A stretch of DNA of 64,000 nucleotides. Origin: Methylophilaceae bacterium. GTDB taxonomy: Bacteria > Pseudomonadota > Gammaproteobacteria > Burkholderiales > Methylophilaceae. The notes under the pieces were generated by a model. The model was not told where the DNA came from, searched no databases, and saw only the letters and a list, made by a program, of their open reading frames with translations. Every line of letters starts with the position of its first letter. Positions within the stretch are counted from its first letter, which is position 1. Shown piece by piece: positions 1-10,543 of the stretch. The position numbers and the translations under genes are program-made. The stretch spans positions 1,550,001 through 1,614,000 of the forward strand of contig JABFRO010000001.1 of NCBI GenBank assembly GCA_013141125.1. Reading direction: 5' to 3'.

Positions 1-767
1 ACGATTCTGGCTCCATTCATGACAGCTATCACGGATGCAGACAAGCTCGCATACTGGCGCTCGTAAACAGAGTCTGCGCCCATTATCTGCCCTAGCACAG
101 ACTTACGCGAGAGACCAACCAGTAACGGACGTCCCAATTCTGTAAGGCTTTGTAAATCTTTCAACAGAGCGATATTGTGCAATGTGCGCTTGCCAAAACC
201 AAAACCTGGATCTAGCACTATGCGATTTTTCTCAATACCAGCCTTTTCTGCTGCTGCCATGCGTACGCTTAAAAAACTTTTAACCTCTAGCACAACATCG
301 TTATATTGCGGGTTAATTTGCATGGTCTGAGGATGGCCTTGCATATGCATCAGACACACACCGACATTACTTTGCGCCACTATTTCCAACGCTCCCGGCT
401 CTTGTAACGCGCGTATATCATTAACAATATCAACACCGGCAAGAATAGCTGCGCGCATCACTTCAGGTTTATAAGTATCAATGGACAAGGGCACATCAGA
501 AACTCTGGAAAGCTTTTCAATGACGGGTAACACGCGATCCAACTCTTCCTGCAAACTCACTGGCGTGGCACCCGGGCGGGTAGATTCACCACCAATATCC
601 AAAATATCAGCGCCTTCTGCAATTAAATGCATGGCATGCTCTACCGCCTGATCCGTAGAAACATACTTTCCGCCGTCAGAAAATGAATCTGGCGTGACAT
701 TGACAATCCCCATGACAAGAGGGTATCGCAAATCCAGCACATATTTGCCACAATAAAAAGAGTACAT
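1..767 (-). CDS. folP: Dihydropteroate synthase, 3' end cut by window edge
   Basis: Reading the minus strand from base 767 gives MYSFYCGKYVLDLRYPLVMG, then IVNVTPDSFSDGG and GGESTRPGA, the pterin and phosphate loop motifs of dihydropteroate synthase. Later come SIDTYK, LMHMQG and DPGFGFGK, all canonical. The enzyme joins p-aminobenzoate to hydroxymethyl-dihydropterin diphosphate in cytosolic folate synthesis. The gene runs off the left edge, so the last few dozen residues are missing. A start at base 791 is also in frame, but that ATG directly follows the T-run of the ftsH terminator, so 767 is preferred. ftsH-folP is a common proteobacterial order. Confidence 0.95.
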   Translation of the reverse strand, partial: MYSFYCGKYVLDLRYPLVMGIVNVTPDSFSDGGKYVSTDQAVEHAMHLIAEGADILDIGGESTRPGATPVSLQEELDRVLPVIEKLSRVSDVPLSIDTYKPEVMRAAILAGVDIVNDIRALQEPGALEIVAQSNVGVCLMHMQGHPQTMQINPQYNDVVLEVKSFLSVRMAAAEKAGIEKNRIVLDPGFGFGKRTLHNIALLKDLQSLTELGRPLLVGLSRKSVLGQIMGADSVYERQYASLSASVIAVMNGARI

Positions 768-791
768 AAGGTTTGCCGTAAAAATGGACAT

Positions 792-842
792 AAAAAAACC
801 ACTGCATACCAAGCATTAATTTTGCTCAGAAAACAGTGGTTT
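792..842 (-). terminator. Rho-independent terminator after ftsH
   Basis: On the minus strand a 9-bp perfect stem (AAACCACTG / CAGTGGTTT) with a loop of about 29 nt is followed at once by seven T. It lies 14 bases past the ftsH stop and immediately before folP, so folP expression would need readthrough or a promoter close to this point. Confidence 0.75.
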
Positions 843-855
843 AAAATTTAATGTT

Positions 856-2748
856 TTAGGATTTGGTTGCGGGCTGAGGCGCTGGAGTAGCTGTGGGTCC
901 AGTTGAGCCCGAGCTGTCTTTAGGCGTGTTGACCGTTGCTTGCGTTGGCTTGGGTGAACGTGGCGCGAGACCTGCCATGATGTCATTGATCTGATCGGCA
1001 TCAATGGTTTCCCACTCCAACAAGGCCGTCACCATGGCTTCCACCTTATCCCGGTTGGATTCAAGCAGTGTGCGTGCAACCGCATACTGCTCGTCCAGAA
1101 TTCGGCGGATTTCAGAATCAACTTTTTGCTGCGTAGCTTCGGAGATGCTTTTAGCCGACATTCTACCAAAAAAGGAATCCTGGTCATTGTCTACATAAAC
1201 CATAGTACCCATGGCATCCGACATGCCATATTTAGTCACCATATCCCGCGCCAAGCGGGTTGCGCGTTCAAAGTCATTGGATGCCCCTGTCGACATTTGA
1301 TGCATGAAAATTTCTTCAGCAATGCGGCCGCCAAACAAGATAGAAAGCTCCTCTAACATCTTGTCGCGGTAATTACTGATGCGGTCAAATTCCGGCAGCT
1401 GCCAAGTCAAGCCCAAAGCCCAACCACGCGGCATGATAGTAACCTTATGCACTGGATCTGCCTTTGGTAGCAACTTCGCAACCACTGCATGACCAGATTC
1501 ATGATAAGCCGTATTACGGCGCTCTTCCTCACGCATCACCATGGATTTACGCTCAGGCCCCATGAAGATCTTGTCTTTCGCGTCTTCAAAATCCACCATT
1601 TCTACGGTGCGCTTATTGCGGCTAGCTGCTATCAACGCGGCTTCATTAACAAGATTAGCCAGATCAGCACCGGAGAAACCCGGAGTGCCTCGCGCCAATA
1701 ATTCGGCTTTCACATCAATATCCAGCGGCACCTTACGCATATGCACCATCAATATCTGCTCACGACCACGAATATCGGGCAAGCCTACCATTACTTGCCG
1801 GTCAAAACGACCCGGGCGCAATAACGCCTTATCCAGCACATCAGCTCGATTGGTAGCAGCAATCACAATCACGCCCGTGTTAGCTTCAAACCCGTCCATT
1901 TCAACCAGCAATTGATTAAGCGTTTGCTCACGCTCATCGTTACCGCCCCCTGTACCGCCACCGCGATGACGGCCAACCGCATCAATTTCATCAATGAAGA
2001 TAATACAAGGTGCTGTTTTTTTAGCTTGTTCAAACATGTCGCGCACGCGTGATGCACCCACACCAACAAACATTTCCACAAAATCAGAACCGGAAATGGT
2101 AAAAAAAGGCACCTTGGCTTCGCCAGCGATCGCTTTTGCAAGCAAGGTTTTCCCTGTGCCCGGAGGCCCGACCAACAGCACGCCACGCGGGATACGCGCA
2201 CCCAGTTTTTGAAATTTGCCAGGATCGCGTAAAAACTCCACCAGCTCAGAAACCTGCTCCTTGGATTCATCACAACCCGCTACATCCGCAAAGGTAATAT
2301 GGTTACTGTTTTCATCCAGTTGACGTGCCCGACTTTTACCAAAGGAAAATGCACCACCTTTGCCACCACCTTGCATCTGGCGCATAAAAAACACCCAAAC
2401 ACCGATAAGCAACAACATCGGGAACCATGAAACAAAAATATTCATAAGCAAGGAGGGTTCTTCATCCGCCTTGGCCTCGACCGTCACGTTGTATTTAAGC
2501 AGATCCGAAACCAGCCAGGGATCCGATGGAGCATAAGTATTAAATCTTTTGCCATCACTGCCTACACCGCGCAGCACACGGCCGTCTATTGTCACTTTAG
2601 CAACACGTCCTTGCTTCACGTCATCAAGAAACTGCGAATAAACCACTTGACCATCTGCTGCAGTTTTAGAGCCAAACTGGTTAAATACTGTCATCAGCAC
2701 AAGTGCGACAACAACCCAGATAGCGATATTTTTTACAATATTATTCAA
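856..2748 (-). CDS. ftsH: ATP-dependent zinc metalloprotease FtsH
   Basis: This 630-aa protein has the full FtsH layout. There are two membrane segments, near residues 6-24 and 103-122, enclosing a small periplasmic domain. The AAA+ ATPase follows, with Walker A GPPGTGKT near residue 195, Walker B IIFIDEID and the pore motif FVGVG. Last is an M41 zinc protease with HESGH near residue 420. FtsH extracts and degrades membrane and short-lived soluble proteins at the inner membrane. The loop usually read as GVTMQLPE is GLTWQLPE here, a mild variant. The C-terminal tail is rich in Pro, Thr and Ser, as is common in Betaproteobacteria. The gene lies 46 bases downstream of rlmE, the standard rlmE-ftsH pair. 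Confidence 0.98.
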   Translation of the reverse strand: MNNIVKNIAIWVVVALVLMTVFNQFGSKTAADGQVVYSQFLDDVKQGRVAKVTIDGRVLRGVGSDGKRFNTYAPSDPWLVSDLLKYNVTVEAKADEEPSLLMNIFVSWFPMLLLIGVWVFFMRQMQGGGKGGAFSFGKSRARQLDENSNHITFADVAGCDESKEQVSELVEFLRDPGKFQKLGARIPRGVLLVGPPGTGKTLLAKAIAGEAKVPFFTISGSDFVEMFVGVGASRVRDMFEQAKKTAPCIIFIDEIDAVGRHRGGGTGGGNDEREQTLNQLLVEMDGFEANTGVIVIAATNRADVLDKALLRPGRFDRQVMVGLPDIRGREQILMVHMRKVPLDIDVKAELLARGTPGFSGADLANLVNEAALIAASRNKRTVEMVDFEDAKDKIFMGPERKSMVMREEERRNTAYHESGHAVVAKLLPKADPVHKVTIMPRGWALGLTWQLPEFDRISNYRDKMLEELSILFGGRIAEEIFMHQMSTGASNDFERATRLARDMVTKYGMSDAMGTMVYVDNDQDSFFGRMSAKSISEATQQKVDSEIRRILDEQYAVARTLLESNRDKVEAMVTALLEWETIDADQINDIMAGLAPRSPKPTQATVNTPKDSSGSTGPTATPAPQPATKS

Positions 2749-2794
2749 AATCCCGTTCCCTCTTTATGGGCTAATCAATACTTCCATTCTAAAC

Positions 2795-3460
2795 TTATTT
2801 TAATAAGCTCGCCGCACTCTCTACTACAACCTCATCGCTGGGGCTTTTGCGCCTCAACCCCAGCAAATATAATTCACTACTACGGTCACGCGACGCTTTC
2901 GGCTTGCGCGTGACTACTTTCTCAAAGTCATCGCGCATGGCACGCACCATGTCATCAAAACCAGTACCTACAAAAACTTTGACTAGAAAATTGCCTTCTG
3001 GTTTCAACCATTTCAAGCTAAATTCCAAGGCCAACTCGGTTAAATAAAAGGAACTGGCCTGATCCACCATGTTAATTCCACTCATATTGGGGGCCATATC
3101 AGCAATTACAAGATCTACGGACTTACCATTCAGCTTTTTTTCCAACGCATGTAAAGTCACCTCTTCACGAAAATCTCCCTGTATAAAAGCCACCCCATTT
3201 ATCGGCTGCATTTCCAACAAATCCAGCGCAATCACCTGACCTTTTCCCTGTAAGCGCTGCATAACCACTTGCGACCAGCTACCCGGCGTAGCGCCCAAGT
3301 CAACTACCGTCATGCCAGGTTTGATTAATTGATCTTTTTCATCAATTTCAATCAGCTTGTAAGCGGAGCGGGCACGATAACCCTCTCGCTGCGCCCGCTT
3401 GACGAACTCGTCATTCAGATGCTCATGCATCCAGGCCTTGCTGGTTGGTCTTGGTTTCAC
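2795..3460 (-). CDS. rlmE: 23S rRNA (uridine-2'-O)-methyltransferase RlmE
   Basis: This 221-aa RrmJ/FtsJ-family protein methylates U2552 of 23S rRNA, a late step in 50S assembly. The SAM-binding motif DLGATPGSWSQ sits near residue 54. The catalytic-tetrad surroundings RSAYKLIEID, IADMAPNMSG and FLVKVF are present. Length is close to the family norm of about 210. It is divergent from yhbY, with a 62-base gap that must hold both promoters, and it precedes ftsH as in most proteobacteria. Confidence 0.97.
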   Translation of the reverse strand: MKPRPTSKAWMHEHLNDEFVKRAQREGYRARSAYKLIEIDEKDQLIKPGMTVVDLGATPGSWSQVVMQRLQGKGQVIALDLLEMQPINGVAFIQGDFREEVTLHALEKKLNGKSVDLVIADMAPNMSGINMVDQASSFYLTELALEFSLKWLKPEGNFLVKVFVGTGFDDMVRAMRDDFEKVVTRKPKASRDRSSELYLLGLRRKSPSDEVVVESAASLLK

Positions 3461-3522
3461 GTTAATTTGACTTTCATGTTAAACTGCGCATCCTCATTTA
3501 AAATCAACCCATTCAACCAGTT

Positions 3523-3828
3523 ATGTCAGAACTTAAGCAGCCACTCAATTCCAAACAAATTAGCCAGTTACGTGCTCTAGGCCACGCTCTGAATGCCGTC
3601 GTGATGATAGGTAACAATGGTCTAACTGAAAAAGTATTGCACGAAGTTGATGTCAGCTTGAAAGCGCATGAGCTGATAAAAATTAAAGTATTGGGTGATG
3701 ATCGTGCTTTGCGTATTCAAATATTAGAGGCAATCTGCAATCAATTAAATGCGGTTGCCGTACATCATATTGGCAAGCAGCTTGTGATTTATCGTAAAGC
3801 GGACAAGCCAAAAATCGTATTGGCTTAA
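3523..3828 (+). CDS. yhbY: CRS1-YhbY-domain ribosome assembly RNA-binding protein
   Basis: This 101-aa protein is one CRM (CRS1-YhbY) domain. It contains LRALGHALNAVVMIGNNGLT near residue 15 and the strand segment KAHELIKIKVLG. The GxxG loop of the family appears as IGNNG. YhbY associates with pre-50S particles in E. coli. The gene is divergent from rlmE, another 50S maturation factor, an arrangement widely kept in Beta- and Gammaproteobacteria. No clear terminator was seen after it. Confidence 0.93.
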   Translation: MSELKQPLNSKQISQLRALGHALNAVVMIGNNGLTEKVLHEVDVSLKAHELIKIKVLGDDRALRIQILEAICNQLNAVAVHHIGKQLVIYRKADKPKIVLA

Positions 3829-3896
3829 TGTTGGTCTAGCGACTTCCAAGCAAAGCATAGATAGCGTTCAGCGAGTTATGGTTTAGCCATTTAATT

Positions 3897-4379
3897 TCAA
3901 CGGCCTGGCTTCAACACAAGAAAAACCCCGAGCAGGCTTTCAATCAAATAAGCAATGCTCGCTACGCCATGCCAAACCTTAAATTTGCTGGAAAAAACAC
4001 TCTGCATGACATCGGTCGGCATGGCTTGCGCTTTAAGCCCGGCAAGTAGCGATCCAATGCCAAAATGGCCAGCTAAAGCAAGCAACAGCATCAGCAGTAC
4101 AATCCAGAAAAAACCTTGCTTTAGTGCACTAGCACCATTCATAACCAAACGCTGTATCAGCAAATAAAAACCGCAAGTTATGCCTACGTAGGCGACCAAA
4201 CTGAACATTTTTCCTGCCAACATACCAGCCACTGATCTATCTTGCAATGCATTAAACAAAGTGGGTGCAGCGAGATAGCCTATGCTCCACAAAGCACCTA
4301 CCCAAGCAGTGATCGCTATGGTAGCGAGTTTATCTGACCAATGATTCACGAAAGTTTCAGTATTAAATATACTGAACAT
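3897..4379 (-). CDS. DUF4149 family membrane protein
   Basis: This 160-aa, strongly hydrophobic protein has about four membrane helices. It matches the DUF4149 pattern by its GALWSIGYLAAPTLF segment near residue 28 and a long C-terminal helix. Its ATG overlaps the 3' end of greA by 17 bases, so the two are translationally linked. In many Betaproteobacteria a DUF4149 gene follows greA. Function unknown; presumably an inner-membrane protein. Confidence 0.85.
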   Translation of the reverse strand: MFSIFNTETFVNHWSDKLATIAITAWVGALWSIGYLAAPTLFNALQDRSVAGMLAGKMFSLVAYVGITCGFYLLIQRLVMNGASALKQGFFWIVLLMLLLALAGHFGIGSLLAGLKAQAMPTDVMQSVFSSKFKVWHGVASIAYLIESLLGVFLVLKPGR

Positions 4380-4839
4380 TCAGCACTTCATAGGAGCGCA
4401 AGCCACCTGGCGCCATAACTTCGGCGACATCTCCTGCTGATTTTCCTATTAATGCACGAGCGATAGGCGAGCTGACAGAAACCTTTCCTGATTTGATGTC
4501 TGCCTCGTCATCGCCAACGATCTGGTAGGTAGTGATGCCGCCGCTATCTATATCTTCCATTTCTACAGTTGCGCCAAAGACACATCTTCCCTCAGCATCC
4601 AAAGTTGAAGGATCAAAAATCTGCATCACAGATATTTTGGCCTCAAGCTCGGCAATGCGGCCCTCTATAAAGCTTTGTCGCTCTTTTGCTGCATCATAAT
4701 CGGCATTTTCCGAGAGATCACCTTGTGCCCGCGCCTCAGCAATGGCCTGAATTATCTCAGGTCGATCTACACTACGCAAACGCTGCAACTCCTGCTTGAG
4801 AAGCTCTGCGCCTTTAATTGTGACTGGGATTATATTCAT
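4363..4839 (-). CDS. greA: Transcription elongation factor GreA
   Basis: This 158-aa, full-length GreA has an N-terminal coiled coil (about residues 1-75). The acidic tip GDLSENADYDAAKERQ near residue 40 carries the Asp and Glu that enter the RNA polymerase secondary channel. A C-terminal FKBP-like domain contains YQIVGDDEAD and ISSPIARAL-type sequence (here VSSPIARALIGK). GreA stimulates cleavage of backtracked transcripts. It lies downstream of carB, the usual carAB-greA order, but a terminator-like hairpin at 4914-4945 stands between them. Confidence 0.97.
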   Translation of the reverse strand: MNIIPVTIKGAELLKQELQRLRSVDRPEIIQAIAEARAQGDLSENADYDAAKERQSFIEGRIAELEAKISVMQIFDPSTLDAEGRCVFGATVEMEDIDSGGITTYQIVGDDEADIKSGKVSVSSPIARALIGKSAGDVAEVMAPGGLRSYEVLNVQYI

Positions 4840-4913
4840 TTTAATTCCTATCTTTAATTTCTTGATCCAGCAGCCTAGGTGTTATATTAATTTCATAGAC
4901 AACAACCAGACCA

Positions 4914-4945
4914 AAACAAAAACCACACCTGCAAGCAAGCGTGGC
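4914..4945 (-). terminator. Terminator-like hairpin after carB
   Basis: On the minus strand CCACGC and GTGTGG form a 6-bp stem (one G-U pair) around a 10-nt loop, followed by TTTTTGTTTT. It lies 20 bases past the carB stop and would end the carAB transcript before greA. Confidence 0.6.
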
Positions 4946-4965
4946 TTAATAATTGAGTTTGTATT

Positions 4966-7900
4966 TTACTTTAAGAGCTGCAAATGCAAGCTCTGTAAAG
5001 ATTGCACACCTAGTCCGTGCATGTGAGCCATACCCAAGCAGGCCGCTTTAGCACCCGCCATAGTAGTGTAATAAGTTACTTTGTGTTGCAAAGCGCTACG
5101 GCGGATTTCGTAGGAATCCTGCACCGCGCGCTTGTCATCCGCCACATTTACAATAAAACTGATTTCGCCATTTTTTATCATGTCTACGATATGGGGTCGG
5201 CCTTCAGCCACTTTATTAACCGGTGTAACCGCCAACCCAGCCTCAGCCAATGCTCCTGCCGTACCACGTGTAGCCACAATCTGAAAACCCAGCTCTGCAA
5301 GCGCTTGTCCAATTTCAATGACTTTCTCACGGTCTTCCTTGCGCACACTGATAAAAGCTTTACCACCAGAGGGGAGCTTGGCACTCGCGCCCAGTTGTGA
5401 TTTCACAAAAGCACCAGCAAAAGTTTGGCCTATGCCCATCACTTCACCGGTCGATTTCATTTCCGGCCCAAGAATGGTATCTACACCGGGAAATTTGATA
5501 AAAGGAAATACCGCTTCTTTTACCGAGTAATAGGGCGGTATGATTTCTTTGGTAACCCCTTGATCTTTCAGTTTTTGGCCTATCATGCAACGCGCAGCTA
5601 TTTTAGCCAATTGCAAACCGCAGGCTTTGGAAACGAATGGTACGGTACGTGATGCACGCGGATTCACCTCCAACACATAGACAGTTTCACCTTGAATGGC
5701 AAATTGTACATTCATTAAACCAACCACACCCAATGCCTTTGCCATTTTTACAGACTGATCGCGCAACTCGTCTTGAATTTTATCCGAAAGGCTATAAGGC
5801 GGGAGCGAACAGGCCGAATCGCCAGAGTGTACACCCGCTTGCTCAACGTGCTCCATAATGCCACCAATGATGACTTCATCGCCATCACAGAGTGCATCTA
5901 CATCAACTTCTTTTGCATCATTCAAAAAGCGATCCAGCAACACGGGAGACTCGTTGGAAACCTTGACGGCTTCTCGCATGTAACGCTCCAATTGCGATTG
6001 CTCCTGCACGATTTCCATCGCCCGTCCACCTAACACGTAGCTGGGTCGCACCACCAATGGATAACCAATTTCCTGCGCTAAACGCAAAGCCTCTTCCGGC
6101 GTTCTTGCAGTGCGGTTTGGTGGCTGTTTCAGGCCAATAGTCTGCAGCATTTGTTGAAAACGCTCACGATCTTCCGCACGATCAATGGCATCAGGCGTCG
6201 TGCCTATAATAGGCACCCCTGCCTTTTCCAAGTCACGCGCCAACTTCAGTGGAGTTTGGCCACCATACTGCACAATCACTCCAATTGGTTTTTCCAGCGC
6301 GACAATTTCCAGCACATCCTCTAGCGTTACCGGCTCAAAATACAACCGGTCTGAAGTATCGTAATCCGTTGAAACAGTTTCAGGATTACAGTTAACCATA
6401 ATGGTTTCATAACCATCTTCACGCATGGCAAATGCCGCATGTACACAACAATAATCAAACTCAATACCTTGACCAATACGATTTGGCCCACCACCTAACA
6501 CCATGATTTTTTTATTATTAGTGGGAAGCGCTTCACACTCTTCTTCATAAGTCGAATACATGTAAGCGGTACTGGTGGCAAACTCGGCTGCGCAAGTATC
6601 CACTCGCTTGTAAACGGGTCGCACATTAAGTGCCTGCCTATAGGCGCGTACCGCATGCTGATCGGTACCTAATAGCTTCGCCAGCCTTCTATCGGCAAAA
6701 CCTCTACGCTTAAGCTGGAATAAGGCATTTTTATCCAAATCCGCCAGACTGCGATTATTTAATGCTTTTTCACGCAAAACAATGTCTTCAATCTGCACGA
6801 GAAACCAAGGATCTATTTTAGAGTAATCATGGACTTGCGCTACCGTCATGCCTGCACGAAAGGCATCACCCACATACCATATACGCTCAGGGCCTGCTTC
6901 TCCCAACTCCTGATGAATCTGATCAATGTCTGTGGTTTTTTCATCCAGGCCATCCACCCCCACCTCCAAGCCGCGCAGTGCTTTCTGGAATGATTCCTGA
7001 AAAGTGCGGCCAATCGCCATCACCTCTCCCACTGATTTCATTTGCGTGGTTAAGCGTGAATCAGCTTGCGGAAATTTTTCAAAGGCAAAACGTGGAATTT
7101 TGGTGACCACATAATCAATTGAAGGCTCAAATGAGGCAGGCGTGGCACCACCAGTAATTTCGTTTCTTAACTCATCCAGGGTGAAGCCTACGGCCAATTT
7201 GGCTGCAATTTTAGCAATCGGAAAACCAGTCGCTTTAGAGGCCAATGCCGACGAGCGTGAAACGCGAGGATTCATCTCGATCACGATCATGCGGCCATCT
7301 TGAGGATTAATGGCATATTGCACGTTAGAGCCGCCAGTATCCACGCCGATTTCACGCAACACTGCCAATGAGGCATTACGCATGATTTGATACTCTTTAT
7401 CAGTCAGCGTTTGCGCAGGCGCTACAGTAATTGAGTCGCCAGTATGCACACCCATTGGGTCAAGGTTTTCAATGGAGCAAATGATAATGCAGTTGTCCGC
7501 TGAATCGCGCACCACTTCCATTTCATACTCTTTCCAACCGAGCAGAGATTCTTCTATCAATAACTCTTTCGTTGGCGAGGCTTCCAAGCCACGCTCACAA
7601 ATAGTAATAAATTCTTCACGGTTATAGGCAATACCGCCACCGCTACCACCCATGGTAAATGAAGGGCGAATAATAGTCGGATAACCAATGCCGATTTGCA
7701 CTTGTAGCGCTTCTTCCATACTGTGCGCCATGGAAGAACGCGCGGAACCCAGACCAATTTTAGTCATGGCTTCCTTGAATTTTTGGCGATCCTCGGCTTT
7801 ATCAATCGCCTCTTTACTGGCACCTATCAGCTCGACATTATATTTAGCCAGCACGCCATGCTTATCCAAATCCAGCGCGCAATTTAATGCGGTTTGGCCA

Positions 7901-8172
7901 CCCATGGTCGGCAGCAACGCATCCGGGCGTTCGAGTGCTATGATTTTCTCAACCACTTGCCAGGTTACCGGCTCGATATAAGTTGCATCCGCCATTTCAG
8001 GGTCGGTCATGATGGTGGCCGGATTGGAGTTCACCAAAATGACACGATAACCTTCTTCGCGCAGCGCCTTGCAAGCCTGGGCACCGGAATAATCGAATTC
8101 ACACGCCTGGCCAATAACAATGGGGCCGGCACCTATAATAAGGATGGATTTAATGTCTGTACGTTTTGCCAT
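4966..8172 (-). CDS. carB: Carbamoyl-phosphate synthase large subunit
   Basis: This 1068-aa protein has the internal duplication of CarB. Two ATP-grasp halves each open with a recognisable motif: [20 protein letters not shown] near residue 10 and [20 protein letters not shown] near residue 560. The C-terminal 140 residues form the MGS-like allosteric domain. CarB makes carbamoyl phosphate from bicarbonate, two ATP and CarA-derived ammonia, feeding pyrimidine and arginine synthesis. It follows carA after 86 bases that hold a dispersed palindromic repeat. Length is normal (about 1070). Confidence 0.98.
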   Translation of the reverse strand: MAKRTDIKSILIIGAGPIVIGQACEFDYSGAQACKALREEGYRVILVNSNPATIMTDPEMADATYIEPVTWQVVEKIIALERPDALLPTMGGQTALNCALDLDKHGVLAKYNVELIGASKEAIDKAEDRQKFKEAMTKIGLGSARSSMAHSMEEALQVQIGIGYPTIIRPSFTMGGSGGGIAYNREEFITICERGLEASPTKELLIEESLLGWKEYEMEVVRDSADNCIIICSIENLDPMGVHTGDSITVAPAQTLTDKEYQIMRNASLAVLREIGVDTGGSNVQYAINPQDGRMIVIEMNPRVSRSSALASKATGFPIAKIAAKLAVGFTLDELRNEITGGATPASFEPSIDYVVTKIPRFAFEKFPQADSRLTTQMKSVGEVMAIGRTFQESFQKALRGLEVGVDGLDEKTTDIDQIHQELGEAGPERIWYVGDAFRAGMTVAQVHDYSKIDPWFLVQIEDIVLREKALNNRSLADLDKNALFQLKRRGFADRRLAKLLGTDQHAVRAYRQALNVRPVYKRVDTCAAEFATSTAYMYSTYEEECEALPTNNKKIMVLGGGPNRIGQGIEFDYCCVHAAFAMREDGYETIMVNCNPETVSTDYDTSDRLYFEPVTLEDVLEIVALEKPIGVIVQYGGQTPLKLARDLEKAGVPIIGTTPDAIDRAEDRERFQQMLQTIGLKQPPNRTARTPEEALRLAQEIGYPLVVRPSYVLGGRAMEIVQEQSQLERYMREAVKVSNESPVLLDRFLNDAKEVDVDALCDGDEVIIGGIMEHVEQAGVHSGDSACSLPPYSLSDKIQDELRDQSVKMAKALGVVGLMNVQFAIQGETVYVLEVNPRASRTVPFVSKACGLQLAKIAARCMIGQKLKDQGVTKEIIPPYYSVKEAVFPFIKFPGVDTILGPEMKSTGEVMGIGQTFAGAFVKSQLGASAKLPSGGKAFISVRKEDREKVIEIGQALAELGFQIVATRGTAGALAEAGLAVTPVNKVAEGRPHIVDMIKNGEISFIVNVADDKRAVQDSYEIRRSALQHKVTYYTTMAGAKAACLGMAHMHGLGVQSLQSLHLQLLK

Positions 8173-8195
8173 AATTTTATGGTCGTTATGAGGAT

Positions 8196-8267
8196 AGTCG
8201 TTAGTCGTTAGTTAAATGGCTGCAACAAGGCTTTCAACTTACGACTAAAGTCTAACGTCTAACGACT
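8196..8267. repeat. Dispersed inverted repeat, GTCGTTAG family, copy 1
   Basis: Left arm 8196-8211 (AGTCGTTAGTCGTTAG) and the reverse complement of right arm 8252-8267 match at 15 of 16 positions, with a 40-nt loop. A related copy sits at 46991-47082. The right arm overlaps the end of carA and supplies its last codons, including the stop, so the element probably entered at the carA/carB junction. It resembles a REP- or MITE-like non-coding repeat; no transposase was seen near it. Confidence 0.65.
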
Positions 8268-9389
8268 TCTTTCCATTAACTCAATAAATCGATCAAATAG
8301 ATAACTCATTTCGTGCGGGCCTGGACTGGCTTCCGGGTGCCCCTGGAAACTGAAGGCCGGTTTATCCGTAAGTGCAATGCCTTGCAGACTACCGTCGAAT
8401 AATGAAATATGGGTGGTTTTAACATTGGCAGGCAAGGTCGCTGCATCAACCGCAAATCCGTGATTTTGGCTGGTAATGAAAACGCGCTTGTCATCAACAT
8501 CCTGCACCGGATGATTGGCACCGTGGTGACCAAATTTCATTTTCAGCGTTTTAGCGCCACTAGCCAACGCCAACAGCTGATGGCCTAAACAGATTCCAAA
8601 GATTGGAATGCCGGTAGTTATCAAGGTTTTAATTGTACTGATTGCGTAATCACAGGCCGCCGGATCACCGGGGCCATTGGAAAGAAAAATGCCATCCGGC
8701 TTTAGCGCAAGTGCATCATCTGCAGTGGCTTGTGCAGGTAATACGGTCACCTTGCAACCTCTTGCCACCAGCATACGTAAAATATTGCGCTTTACGCCAT
8801 AATCAAAAGCCACCACATGATATTGCGAAGCCCCTGCCGGGGCATAGCCCTGACCAAGCGACCACTCAGCTTCATCAAACGTATAAGCCTGTTTACAGCT
8901 CACCACTTTAGCCAAATCTACGCCAGACAAACCCGGAAAAGCGCGCGCCAATTCCAGCGCCTTCGCTTCGTCGATCTCTCCAGCGACAATACAGCCAGCT
9001 TGCGCACCTTTCTCACGCAGCAAACGTGTGAGTTTACGTGTATCAATATCAGCTATAGCAACTATATTAGCTGCAGCAAGATATTCAGCCAGCGTTTTCT
9101 CACTACGCCAATTGCTGACAGTGAGTGGCAAATCGCGAATAATCAATCCGCTAGCATAAATTTGATCCGATTCCACATCTTCCGAATTGATGCCAGTATT
9201 TCCAATGTGGGGATAAGTCAGTGTAACAATTTGTCTGGTGTAAGAAGGGTCGGTGAGAATTTCCTGATACCCCGTCATCGAGGTGTTAAAAACCACCTCG
9301 CCTACAGTTACGCCCGGGGCACCAATTGAAATACCACGAAACACAGTTCCATCAGCAAGTACAAGCACAGCTGGCAGGGTTTGCGGCAA
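8259..9389 (-). CDS. carA: Carbamoyl-phosphate synthase small (glutaminase) subunit
   Basis: The CarA N-terminal domain ([27 protein letters not shown]) is followed by a class I glutamine amidotransferase domain. The nucleophile Cys lies in [12 protein letters not shown] and the His/Glu pair in [12 protein letters not shown] start it at the TTG at 9389, which has AAGGAG seven bases upstream and gives [15 protein letters not shown], the usual family N-terminus (376 aa). An ATG at 9467 would add 26 residues, but it lies inside a hairpin only about 11 bases from the predicted transcription start and has no ribosome-binding site. The final codons and stop lie within a dispersed repeat. Confidence 0.95.
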   Translation of the reverse strand: MPQTLPAVLVLADGTVFRGISIGAPGVTVGEVVFNTSMTGYQEILTDPSYTRQIVTLTYPHIGNTGINSEDVESDQIYASGLIIRDLPLTVSNWRSEKTLAEYLAAANIVAIADIDTRKLTRLLREKGAQAGCIVAGEIDEAKALELARAFPGLSGVDLAKVVSCKQAYTFDEAEWSLGQGYAPAGASQYHVVAFDYGVKRNILRMLVARGCKVTVLPAQATADDALALKPDGIFLSNGPGDPAACDYAISTIKTLITTGIPIFGICLGHQLLALASGAKTLKMKFGHHGANHPVQDVDDKRVFITSQNHGFAVDAATLPANVKTTHISLFDGSLQGIALTDKPAFSFQGHPEASPGPHEMSYLFDRFIELMERSR

Positions 9390-9442
9390 ATCGTAACTCC
9401 TTGTAATTATTAGATTATCTCTTTGCATATAGCAGACATAGT

Positions 9443-9475
9443 AAAGCGGGAGGAGTTCATCACTCATCCCGCTTT
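9443..9475 (-). promoter_or_regulatory. 5' leader hairpin of the carAB transcript
   Basis: A perfect 9-bp inverted repeat (AAAGCGGGA / TCCCGCTTT, 15-nt loop) begins a few bases after the predicted carA transcription start. On the minus strand no T-run follows, so it is not a simple terminator. It could stabilise the mRNA or take part in leader regulation. On the plus strand it is followed by TTTTAATTTT, but no plus-strand gene ends here. Confidence 0.5.
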
Positions 9476-9485
9476 TAATTTTCCT

Positions 9486-9514
9486 ATTATAGCTTAAGTT
9501 CGCTGGCTCATCAA
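9486..9514 (-). promoter_or_regulatory. Predicted sigma-70 promoter of carAB
   Basis: On the minus strand TTGATG (complement of 9509-9514) and a perfect TATAAT (complement of 9486-9491) are separated by exactly 17 bases. Transcription would begin near 9479, giving a leader of about 90 nt before the TTG start of carA. Confidence 0.65.
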
Positions 9515-9534
9515 TCTAATGCCAAATCAGCGAT

Positions 9535-10386
9535 TTAGTCACCAACCTTAAGCCTCCCACCCTTGCCCAGGCCGCCCTTAACAGTTTGCGCCTTGTAGTT
9601 GCGCAATGATTGCACTAATTGATTGTAAGAATCCATAAAAGCCGCAGCCAAAACTTTTCCTTGTGGCGTCCGACTATAGGCACCTGCTCCTGCACCTCCA
9701 CCACCACCTGCCGTGCCGCCCAGAATCCCGCCCATCATATTCCAATCCGTCTTAGACGCACTACCTTCTGACACGCCTATTTGCACCAAAGAACGGTTAT
9801 CAGTCAATGTGAGCAGGGTGCTGGCTTCACGTGTTTTTAAGCCGCCAGCCACGCTACCCAATACTGCACCACCAAAACCACCCACCAAACCGCCCACTCC
9901 TGCCGCTAAACCTCCCGTGTCACTTTCACTGAAAACAATTTCAGGCTGGATTGAGTAATCTGCTGCCACAATCCCCTTACCACCCGTTTTTCTGCTAGTT
10001 TTGCTACCAGCACGCAATTCACCGCTTCGATCCAAATCTGTTTCCAAACTCTTATTACGCATAACAGCCGCACTACGTCCCACAACAACGAAGCAGTTGG
10101 ATTGCTGCACAAGCAATTTCAGTAGAGTTGCACTTGGCGGCAACTTGTATTGACCTTGCAGCGTTCTAAACCAGTCAGCACTCTCATCCTCAATAAAGCT
10201 TACCGTACCAAGTGGCTCTGCACATTTCTCCAGCGCAGTATTTACATTACTACTGGCACTACCTGCCGCGCTACCTGTTGCTACAGTTTTAGCTGCGGGA
10301 GCACCCATTTTCATTTCGGTTGTTGCGCAGCCAGAGAACATTGTAACCGCCACTGCACCGGTCAACACCAAACGATTGATCTTCAT
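9535..10386 (-). CDS. CsgG/HfaB-like lipoprotein
   Basis: This 283-aa protein begins with a lipoprotein signal ending FSGCATTE, lipobox Cys near residue 20. The central part (about residues 55-170) has the look of CsgG-like outer-membrane lipoproteins: GTVSFIEDE, LKLLVQQSNCFVVVGR and GIVAADYSIQPEIVF. Two glycine-rich stretches (about 165-190 and 220-240) resemble membrane-spanning glycine-zipper segments. It is predicted to sit in the cell envelope. No curli genes are nearby, so a curli-export role is not supported. It lies upstream of carA in the same direction, but carA has its own promoter. Confidence 0.7.
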   Translation of the reverse strand: MKINRLVLTGAVAVTMFSGCATTEMKMGAPAAKTVATGSAAGSASSNVNTALEKCAEPLGTVSFIEDESADWFRTLQGQYKLPPSATLLKLLVQQSNCFVVVGRSAAVMRNKSLETDLDRSGELRAGSKTSRKTGGKGIVAADYSIQPEIVFSESDTGGLAAGVGGLVGGFGGAVLGSVAGGLKTREASTLLTLTDNRSLVQIGVSEGSASKTDWNMMGGILGGTAGGGGGAGAGAYSRTPQGKVLAAAFMDSYNQLVQSLRNYKAQTVKGGLGKGGRLKVGD

Positions 10387-10543
10387 AGTTCACCCCTAAA
10401 AACAATATTGATATGCGAAAATAGAAACTGATAAATCCAAACCTTACCGTGATTGATGAAATTCAATCACATTTATCCTGCCTTATACTATCCAAGAAAG
10501 ACTATAAAACACTACGATTGCACGCAGACGCAAAGTAACTGCG

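Noticed and set aside
9443-9480. Plus-strand rho-independent terminator upstream of carA
   Set aside because: The hairpin and T-rich tail fit, but no plus-strand gene ends here; its place just after the carA promoter makes a leader role more likely.
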